Origin: Paludibacteraceae bacterium
GTDB lineage: Bacteria; Bacteroidota; Bacteroidia; Bacteroidales; Paludibacteraceae
Direction of reading: 5' to 3'
Assembly: GCA_905233375.1 (NCBI GenBank)
Contig: CAJOEJ010000015.1
Coordinates: forward strand, 1-47,670
DNA length: 47,670 nucleotides
Shown here: piece by piece, positions 42,280-47,670 of the stretch
How positions within the stretch are numbered: position 1 is the first letter of the stretch
Layout of the letters: every line of letters begins with the position of its first letter
Notes under the pieces: model-generated
The model's database searches: none
Seen by the model: the letters and a program-made list of their open reading frames with translations, nothing else
What the model was told of the DNA's origin: nothing
Translations under genes and position numbers: made by a program

Positions 42280-43098
42280 ATGCTTCTTTCAACTTTCAAC
42301 TTTCAACTTTCAACTGTATTGCTCGTCATCCGCGTGCTGTGTATCGGCAACTCGTTCTCCTGGGATGCGGTCGAGCAGGAACTCGTTCCTCTCTGTGCGG
42401 AGAAAGGCATAGAGGTGGAGGTGCATAACCTCTATTACGGCGGTTGTTCGTTGCAGCAACATGCTCAGTTTTTGCTCAAAGACACCGCATCATACAGCCA
42501 CAGAGTCTGTTCTAATCTCCCTTCCCTTCAGGGAGGGGTCGGGGGTAGGCTTATAAAAGACACGATCTCCCTCCGTCAGGCACTCCGCGACGGGCGGTAC
42601 GATTTTATCTCCTTGCAGCAGGCAAGCCACGACAGCGGTATCCGTTCGACGTACGAACCCTGGCTCTCCCTCCTGGTGGACACGGTACGCGCTTACCAGC
42701 CCCGGGCACAACTGTGCTGGATGCAGACCTGGGCGTACAGCCGCGACGCGAAGCATCCCGCCTATCCCCGCTACCATTCCGACCAGCAGGAGATGTGGGA
42801 CAGCATATGTGCGTGTACCGGCTACGTGCAGGAGGTCTTCAGCCGTTTGCAGGTCAACTGCCTGCTCTTGCCCTGCGGCGAGGCAATCCAGCGGGCGCGC
42901 CGCACGAAACTCGGGGACACCATGTGCCGCGACGGCTATCACCTGAACTATTCCTACGGTCGTTATACCGCTGCATGCGTGTGGTACGAGCTGATAACGG
43001 GCAAAGATGTGCGTTGCAACCGCTATCGTCCCGACTCCATGACACGCCGCCAGCAACGCCTCTCGCAGCGATCAGCACACCGCGCGGTACACCATTGA
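42280..43098 (+). CDS. DUF4886 (SGNH-hydrolase-like) protein
   Basis: 272 residues. The SGNH-type block I is RVLCIGNSFSWDAV near residue 18-31, FISLQQASHDSG lies near 109 and the late Asp/His pair is in DGYHLNYSYGRYTAA near 222. The family is a Bacteroidota group of predicted esterase or carbohydrate-ester hydrolases, often exported. The N-terminus (MLLSTFNFQLSTVLLVIR) is largely encoded by a 7-bp array and makes a weak signal segment. Residues about 79-92 (NLPSLQGGVGGRLI) come from a palindromic repeat at 42512-42552 inserted in frame. Whether the protein is active is open. Confidence 0.82.
   Translation: MLLSTFNFQLSTVLLVIRVLCIGNSFSWDAVEQELVPLCAEKGIEVEVHNLYYGGCSLQQHAQFLLKDTASYSHRVCSNLPSLQGGVGGRLIKDTISLRQALRDGRYDFISLQQASHDSGIRSTYEPWLSLLVDTVRAYQPRAQLCWMQTWAYSRDAKHPAYPRYHSDQQEMWDSICACTGYVQEVFSRLQVNCLLLPCGEAIQRARRTKLGDTMCRDGYHLNYSYGRYTAACVWYELITGKDVRCNRYRPDSMTRRQQRLSQRSAHRAVHH
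42287..42314 (+). repeat. Four perfect 7-bp units (TTTCAAC) at a gene start
   Basis: TTTCAAC repeated four times without error, immediately after the ATG at 42280. A further half-array (AAACTTTCAACC) lies just upstream. It encodes STFNFQLST. Reverse complement of the arrays in hisS and at 12513. Confidence 0.95.
42512..42552. repeat. REP-like palindromic element translated in frame
   Basis: CTCCCT (42517-42522) and AGGGAG (42530-42535) form a stem around TCCCTTC, followed by the G-rich GGGTCGGGGGTAGGC. From memory, elements of this form recur between Bacteroidota genes. Here it lies inside the DUF4886 reading frame with no stop or frameshift. Confidence 0.7.
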
Positions 43099-43171
43099 AC
43101 CGCTCAAACAGCATTTTTTTTCGTTATTATAGCCTAAAAGTTACTTTTTATCGCAATTTTTTGCCAAAATA

Positions 43172-43203
43172 TTTGCATATGTCAAAAAAATTGCGTAATT
43201 TTG
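43172..43203 (+). promoter_or_regulatory. Promoter of the small exported protein-TPM unit
   Basis: TTTG (43172-43175), 20 bases, TAATTTTG (43196-43203). ATG 43241 is 37 bases downstream. The 142-base gap after the DUF4886 gene holds nothing else recognisable. Confidence 0.82.
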
Positions 43204-43240
43204 CGCCGTATTCATTATGCCACGATAATTTATTACAGAT

Positions 43241-43681
43241 ATGTTCAATTTTACTCATCTAAATACCGCAAACGGTGGTCGGACAGGCAGTACGAACCCT
43301 TCGCAGCGTAACCGGCGGTGCAAGGTCTTGTGGCAGGTGTTGCCTTTTTTGTTATTCGTTGTCACGCTTACTGCGATGACACCTAAACATCCCGAATCTA
43401 TGGAAAAACAAATCTACACCGTTGATTTCAACGGACTCAACTGGGCATTCAAAGATGTCATTACGGGCGAAACCCCTACGGGATTATATGCTGTCGGGGA
43501 CACGGTGGCTTTTAATCTGGAGATGCAGGCGACCGATGTGCGTTACACCTTCTTCTGCGACGGGCAGAAGATGAATGCCTCCTATCTGAACGAGCAGTAC
43601 GGCTACTGCTATCATTTCGTCATGCCGGATCATGATGTGAAAATTACATGGGAAACTAAAAATCTAATGGAAGAAGAATGA
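43241..43681 (+). CDS. Small unknown membrane-anchored or exported protein
   Basis: 146 residues. An N-terminal region with basic residues (RNRRCKVLWQ) precedes one hydrophobic helix (VLPFLLFVVTLTAM, about 32-46), so it is either exported or anchored with the C-terminus outside. The outer part (about 55-140) is beta-rich: IYTVDFNGLNWAFKD, GDTVAFNLEMQATDVRYTFF, and YHFVMPDHDVKITWE, the last like the closing strand of InlB-B-type repeats. I recognise no named family. Its TGA overlaps the ATG of the TPM gene, so the two are translationally coupled. Confidence 0.72.
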   Translation: MFNFTHLNTANGGRTGSTNPSQRNRRCKVLWQVLPFLLFVVTLTAMTPKHPESMEKQIYTVDFNGLNWAFKDVITGETPTGLYAVGDTVAFNLEMQATDVRYTFFCDGQKMNASYLNEQYGYCYHFVMPDHDVKITWETKNLMEEE

Positions 43682-44892
43682 AAACGAAACGTTTGTTACT
43701 GGTCGTAGCGGGTCTTTGCGCGTTTTTCTTTACGCGCGCGGAGGTCTGGACGCATGAGACCGTGCCCTCGCCGAAGGTGCAAGGTCAGAACTATTATGTG
43801 GCGAACCCTGACTCGGTGCTGACACCCGAGACGGTGGAGCAGTTGAACGAACTCTGTACGCGCCTCAACACCAATACGGGCGTGGAGCTGGCGGTCGTTG
43901 CCATTGACGAGTTTGACGAGAACCACTATTCCGCCTACGGTTTCGCGCTCAAACTGTTCAACTACTGGGGAATCGGTAGCGCGGAGCGCAATACCGGTGT
44001 GCTCATCTTCCTCGCACGCGGCAACCGCGACATACAGATCATTACAGGAAAGGGTATCGAAGGCATGCTCACCGACGGCAAGTGCGGCGAGCTCCTGGAC
44101 GACAACCTGTATTACTTCTCGGAAAATGACTTCAACGCCGGCATGTTGTCCCTCTGCAGGGATATGGAGGACTTCCTCATGAAGCCGGACAACCGTTCCG
44201 AACTCATGCTCGGATGGACGCCGGAGAACACGATCGTGGCGGATGTGCTGCTCGGGTGGATCTTTATCGGATGCATCCTCATGGCGCTGCTCGGATACCT
44301 GGGGTACAAACGCCTGCACGGCGAGCCCGGACAACCCGCGGAGAACGTCCTCAAGAGAGCCGACGACGCACAGATGGGAATGGGCTGTCTCTCTTTCCTC
44401 TTCCCATTGCCGATGCTCTTCCTCTATCTCTTCTACCGTTTCTTCCCAAAGCACCCGGAGGTCAAGCCCATGAAGTGCAAGAAGTGCGGCGCCGAGATGG
44501 AGAGCGTGCCCATGACTTTGAGCAAAACACAACTCAAAGAGCAGGACCTGCATGTCTTTGCCTTCGTCAAATGGCGTTGCCCGTCTTGCGGAGCGGAGGA
44601 AACCGGCAAATATGACGGCCGTGAGAAGTACAAATACAGCAAATGTGATTCGTGCGGAGGTCTCACAACCCTGGTGACGAAGGAGGAGACCGTGCGGTAT
44701 GCCACCCAGTTCCATGACGGCGAACGAATCGACACCTATACCTGTCAGTGCTGCGGAGCCGTTGAGGAGGTGAGAGTAGTTCTGCCTCGTAAACGCTTGT
44801 TGGGTAGCGGTAGCGGTTCCGACAGCGATGGTGGTGGCGGATCATGGGGCGGTGGAAGCAGTTCCGGTGGTGGAGCGGGAAGAAGCTTCTGA
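43678..44892 (+). CDS. TPM-domain membrane protein with four CxxC pairs
   Basis: 404 residues. Signal peptide to about residue 21, then a TPM (YgcG/Psb32) domain at about 35-165 (VLTPETVEQLNELCTRLNTNTGVELAVVAI, NTGVLIFLARGNRDIQIITGKGIEG). Two membrane helices follow (about 184-207 and 238-258). The next part carries CKKC (about 264), CPSC (300), CDSC (323) and CQCC (356), two probable zinc ribbons. The tail is Gly/Ser-rich, ending GGAGRSF. TPM proteins are membrane-associated and often encoded beside LemA, as here; the reaction is not certain. Confidence 0.85.
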   Translation: MKTKRLLLVVAGLCAFFFTRAEVWTHETVPSPKVQGQNYYVANPDSVLTPETVEQLNELCTRLNTNTGVELAVVAIDEFDENHYSAYGFALKLFNYWGIGSAERNTGVLIFLARGNRDIQIITGKGIEGMLTDGKCGELLDDNLYYFSENDFNAGMLSLCRDMEDFLMKPDNRSELMLGWTPENTIVADVLLGWIFIGCILMALLGYLGYKRLHGEPGQPAENVLKRADDAQMGMGCLSFLFPLPMLFLYLFYRFFPKHPEVKPMKCKKCGAEMESVPMTLSKTQLKEQDLHVFAFVKWRCPSCGAEETGKYDGREKYKYSKCDSCGGLTTLVTKEETVRYATQFHDGERIDTYTCQCCGAVEEVRVVLPRKRLLGSGSGSDSDGGGGSWGGGSSSGGGAGRSF

Positions 44893-44905
44893 TATGTGAA
44901 AGTGG

Positions 44906-44933
44906 ATAATTGAAAATAGATAACTTAAAATTC
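44906..44933. repeat. 7/14-bp periodic AT-rich spacer before lemA
   Basis: ATAATTG, AAAATAG, ATAACTT, AAAATTC: two diverged 14-bp dimers on a 7-bp grid in the TPM-lemA spacer. Weak compared with the other arrays because of its AT bias. Confidence 0.4.
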
Positions 44934-44941
44934 GTACAAGT

Positions 44942-45532
44942 ATGAAAAAAGGAACTTTGATTACGATCATTGTCGTAGCGGTGCTCGGCATGATTGTTGT
45001 ATGGGCTATCGGACGTTATAACGCGTTTGTTACCATGCAGGAGAACGTAGAGAACGCCTGGGGACAGGTGGAGAACCAGTACCAGCGCCGTGCGGACCTC
45101 GTGCCGAACCTCGTCGCTACGGTAAAAGGCTATGCGGCACACGAGCAGGCTACCCTCGTCGGAGTGATGGAAGCGCGTGCTAAAGCCTCGCAGATCACCA
45201 TTGATCCCGCGAATGCAACCCCCGAGCAGTTGGCGCAGTACCAGGCTGCGCAGGGCGAACTAAGTCAGGCGCTCGGACGACTCTTCGCCGTTGCGGAGAA
45301 CTATCCGGACCTCAAAGCCAGCGAGAACTTCCGTCAGTTGGCTGACCAGCTGGAGGGTACCGAAAACCGTATCGCCTATGCACGTAATCTGTTCAACGAT
45401 TGTGCAAAGGAATACAATGCCGCTATCCGCCGTTTCCCGGGGAACATCGTAGCTTCCATGTTCAGCTTCGAGCGCAAGGCGTACTTCGAGGCGGACGAAG
45501 GCTCGCAGAACGCACCCGAAGTAGCGTTCTAA
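44942..45532 (+). CDS. lemA: LemA family protein
   Basis: 196 residues with one N-terminal membrane helix (LITIIVVAVLGMIVVWAI) and a long helical body. The LemA signature is clear: YNAFVTMQENVENAWGQVENQYQRRADLVPNLVATVKGYA (about 27-66), then EGTENRIAYARNLFNDCAKEYNAAIRRFPGNIVA (about 138-172). Role is unknown, frequently paired with TPM-domain proteins or HtpX. It is 49 bases after the TPM gene and 24 before the nucleotidase. Confidence 0.95.
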   Translation: MKKGTLITIIVVAVLGMIVVWAIGRYNAFVTMQENVENAWGQVENQYQRRADLVPNLVATVKGYAAHEQATLVGVMEARAKASQITIDPANATPEQLAQYQAAQGELSQALGRLFAVAENYPDLKASENFRQLADQLEGTENRIAYARNLFNDCAKEYNAAIRRFPGNIVASMFSFERKAYFEADEGSQNAPEVAF

Positions 45533-45556
45533 AACCTGCCAAAACGTTTAAGTCAG

Positions 45557-47095
45557 ATGAACAGAGTACGTTCCTATATGCTCCCGGTGGTCATGCTCGT
45601 TATGGGTATGACCGCCTGGGCGGCGCCGGAGAAGAGCATCGTCATCCTCTATGAGAACGATGTGCACTGCGCCGTGGACGGCTATCAGACGCTCGCGGGG
45701 CTCCGCGATGCGATTGCCGACACAGCCTACGTCGCGGTGACCAGCAGTGGCGATTTTGTGCAGGGCGGTACTGCCGGCGCGATCTCACGAGGCCAGTACG
45801 TGGCGGATATCATGCGCACGGTCGGCTATGATGCGATAGCGCTCGGTAACCATGAGTTCGACTACCCCGTGGCGCATACCGCTTCCCTGCTCAAGTACAT
45901 AGGCGCACCCGTCACATGCGCGAACCTATACGATAGGCGCACGCATGCGTACGTGTACGCGCCTTACGTTATGAAGAAGTTCGGACGCACGAAGATTGCG
46001 TTCGTCGGAGCTACCACGCCCGGCACGTTCTATACCGAAACGGGAGCTTTCTTCATCGGAGACGAACAGGCGTACGACCTGCGCGAGAAAGAGTTCTTCG
46101 ACGTCATGCAGCGTACGGTCAACAAGGCGCGCAGGAAAGGTGCCAAATATGTCATCGTTCTCGGTCATCTCGGCGAAGACCCTGATCGTACCGGCGTGAA
46201 CTCGCACGAGCTGGCGAAACGTACCACCGGTATTGATGTCATCCTCGACGGGCACACCCATTCTGTCATTCCCCATGACACCGTGCGCAATGCGGCGGGC
46301 AAACCCGTGTTCATCTCCGAGACGGGTACCAAGTTCGCCAACATCGGCAAGATGACGATCCGGAACGGACGCATGACCCATGAACTGCTGCCTTACGGCA
46401 CGATAGCGGAGCGCAACGCGCTCACCAAAGCCGTCACCGATAGCATCAACCTCCTCATGCGCGAGAAGACGCAGCGAGTGGTATGCCATAGCGATGTCAA
46501 ACTGCGCATCCTCAACGACAAAGGCGACCAGGAAGTGCGTCTCGCCGAGACCAACCTCGGTGACCTCGTCACCGACGCCTACCGGATCATTTCCAAGGCG
46601 GACATAGCGCTCGCGAACGGAGGAGGAATACGCACGGAGAAGCACGCCGGAGACCTCACGTACGGAGACATAACGGACATACTGCCTTATGACAACAACC
46701 TCTGGATAGTGGAGGCGACAGGGCAGCGCATCATCGACCTCCTGCAGAAAAACACCTCCTTCATCCCCGTCGAGGACGGATCGTTCCCGCAGGTATCCGG
46801 TATCCGGTTTACCGTACACACGGCTACGAAAACCGTTTCCGACGTCGAGGTGCTCAACAAGGAATCAGGAGCCTACGAGCCCATTGAACCCGAACGAACC
46901 TATTCCGTCGCGACCATCGACTATTGCGTCACCGGAGGTGGGTTCTACGATATGCTCAAGGATTGCAAGGTCATATACCGCGGCGATGTCCTCTACCGCG
47001 ATATCTTCGTGCAGTTCCTCGAGAACAACCTCGGAGGACATATCTCCAATGACTACCTCGAGCCGCACGGACGAATCAGGATTATTAACGAATAA
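45557..47095 (+). CDS. 5'-nucleotidase / UDP-sugar hydrolase family metallophosphatase
   Basis: 512 residues with a signal peptide (about 1-22, ending AWAA). The N-terminal calcineurin-type metal site shows YENDVHC near 33, SSGDFVQGG near 63, ALGNHEFDYP near 95, GHLGED near 203 and LDGHTHSVIPHD near 228. The C-terminal 5'-nucleotidase domain (about 330-500) has ETNLGDLVTDAYR and NGGGIRTEK with the substrate-stacking aromatic region later. Likely periplasmic or cell-surface nucleotide scavenging. Full length. No T9SS C-terminal signal is obvious. Confidence 0.93.
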   Translation: MNRVRSYMLPVVMLVMGMTAWAAPEKSIVILYENDVHCAVDGYQTLAGLRDAIADTAYVAVTSSGDFVQGGTAGAISRGQYVADIMRTVGYDAIALGNHEFDYPVAHTASLLKYIGAPVTCANLYDRRTHAYVYAPYVMKKFGRTKIAFVGATTPGTFYTETGAFFIGDEQAYDLREKEFFDVMQRTVNKARRKGAKYVIVLGHLGEDPDRTGVNSHELAKRTTGIDVILDGHTHSVIPHDTVRNAAGKPVFISETGTKFANIGKMTIRNGRMTHELLPYGTIAERNALTKAVTDSINLLMREKTQRVVCHSDVKLRILNDKGDQEVRLAETNLGDLVTDAYRIISKADIALANGGGIRTEKHAGDLTYGDITDILPYDNNLWIVEATGQRIIDLLQKNTSFIPVEDGSFPQVSGIRFTVHTATKTVSDVEVLNKESGAYEPIEPERTYSVATIDYCVTGGGFYDMLKDCKVIYRGDVLYRDIFVQFLENNLGGHISNDYLEPHGRIRIINE

Positions 47096-47106
47096 AAATT
47101 ACGAAT

Positions 47107-47319
47107 ATGGAAAACGAAGAAGTAAAAGCTGCTGAGCGCGAGGCGCAAGAGCAGGCTGCTGCCGCGCAGGAACAAGCCAGACAGGCTCAGGAAAATGCGC
47201 AGAAAATGGCGGATGAGCAACAAAAACAAATGAAGAAACAGGTCATGAAAGGAATGCTGATGGGCTTGCTCACGGCATTGGGGACCAGACTTATTTCTTG
47301 GATCAAAACAAAAGCGTAA
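47107..47319 (+). CDS. Small coiled-coil protein with C-terminal membrane helix
   Basis: 70 residues. The first 45 are a Glu/Ala/Gln/Lys heptad-like helix (EREAQEQAAAAQEQARQAQE), followed by MKGMLMGLLTALGTRLISWIKTKA, a hydrophobic or amphipathic helix with a basic end. No family is recognised. Short spacing after the nucleotidase (11 bases) and before the next gene (8 bases) suggests one unit. Confidence 0.65.
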   Translation: MENEEVKAAEREAQEQAAAAQEQARQAQENAQKMADEQQKQMKKQVMKGMLMGLLTALGTRLISWIKTKA

Positions 47320-47327
47320 AATAGATT

Positions 47328-47670
47328 ATGAGAAAATTCTATTCTTTATTGCTCGTGATGCTGATGGCAGGATTGAGCGTAAATGCAGCTACAGTGATTG
47401 CATCCGGTGATGGTTGGTCAATAAAAAAGCTGACTTCTGGAGATTTTGTACCGGAAGAAAGAGTCGGTGTCAGAGTGATGTACATCAGTAAAAGCACTGC
47501 CATTAAGGATTATAGAAGCCTATCTGAAGTACCTTGGAATAATTACCGCGGCCAAGTGGACGAAGTTTATATGGACGATATATTTGAAGGAGCACAGCAT
47601 GTAGGTTCGTATTGTTTCACCAATATGACTAACTTGAAGAAAGCGAGACTTTGGAACAATGTCTACCGAA
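47328..47670 (+). CDS. Secreted leucine-rich-repeat (BspA-like) protein, 5' part
   Basis: ATG at 47328, open to the window edge (114 codons). Signal peptide (KFYSLLLVMLMAGLSVNA, cleavage near residue 20), then about 65 residues of unassigned sequence. A repeat then begins near residue 93: HVGSYCFTNMTNLKKARLWNNV, the LRR_5/BspA pattern in which F-x-x-M/C-x-x-L-x-x spacing recurs. Such proteins are surface adhesins in Bacteroidales. The remaining length and any sorting signal lie beyond the window. Codon use is AT-richer than in the preceding genes. Confidence 0.7.
   Translation, partial: MRKFYSLLLVMLMAGLSVNAATVIASGDGWSIKKLTSGDFVPEERVGVRVMYISKSTAIKDYRSLSEVPWNNYRGQVDEVYMDDIFEGAQHVGSYCFTNMTNLKKARLWNNVYR

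Noticed and set aside
43696..44715. 339-codon open frame opposite the TPM gene
   Set aside because: Antisense shadow; no signal, motif or start context, while the plus-strand protein has clear domains.

Overview
The window is a piece of a Bacteroidota chromosome, almost certainly order Bacteroidales. The evidence is the complete PorP-K-L-M-N type 9 secretion block, the BamA/Skp/Skp/UppS/DUF6089 outer-membrane block, a BT_3928-like plus DUF1599 pair, a GroEL with a GGM tail, weak ribosome-binding sites, and repeated use of the Bacteroidota promoter TTTG-N20-TAnnTTTG. No rRNA, tRNA, CRISPR array or classical insertion sequence was found, and no gene-free stretch exceeds about 220 bases.

Layout. 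(1) 1-4320: the AT-rich end of a surface-polysaccharide locus, with a GT4 and a GT2 glycosyltransferase. A 1.7 kb segment carrying an ATPase/DUF234 gene separates them and is flanked by a 61-bp direct repeat that duplicates the 5' end of the GT2 gene. (2) 4411-10847, minus strand: groEL, groES, a DoxX-like membrane protein, DUF1599, hisS, waaA. (3) 10949-17362, plus strand: tsaD, an exosortase, an Ig-like (Big_5) lipoprotein, pnuC, and the membrane pyrophosphatase hppA. (4) 17451-27686, minus strand: acyl-CoA ligase, MFS transporter, a 41-codon small ORF, two Skp/OmpH chaperones, bamA, uppS, DUF6089, ybeY, fused spmA-spmB. (5) 27766-42261, plus strand: methyltransferase, cobalamin adenosyltransferase, DUF2795, porP-K-L-M-N, ftsX, DUF3098, uppP, truB, queA, ung, polA. 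(6) 42280-47670, plus strand: a DUF4886 SGNH-like protein, a small unknown exported protein, a TPM-domain protein with four CxxC pairs, lemA, a 5'-nucleotidase, a short helical protein, and the start of a leucine-rich-repeat secreted protein.

Functional themes. Envelope biogenesis dominates. BamA and Skp build the outer membrane; UppS and UppP make and recycle undecaprenyl phosphate; WaaA adds Kdo; the Por proteins form the T9SS ring and motor; FtsX belongs to division or envelope remodelling; and an exosortase is present with no recognisable substrate nearby.

The most unusual signal is a set of short arrays, mostly about 15-64 bp, with a fixed period (7 bp at most sites, 8 bp at one, 11 bp at two) but unrelated unit sequences. 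They sit at gene junctions and inside reading frames. One lies in hisS. Another lies in polA exactly where the 3'-5' exonuclease domain is missing, leaving a 780-residue polymerase. A separate palindromic element is translated in frame inside the DUF4886 gene. Gene calls rest on reading translations and motifs; no database search was run.
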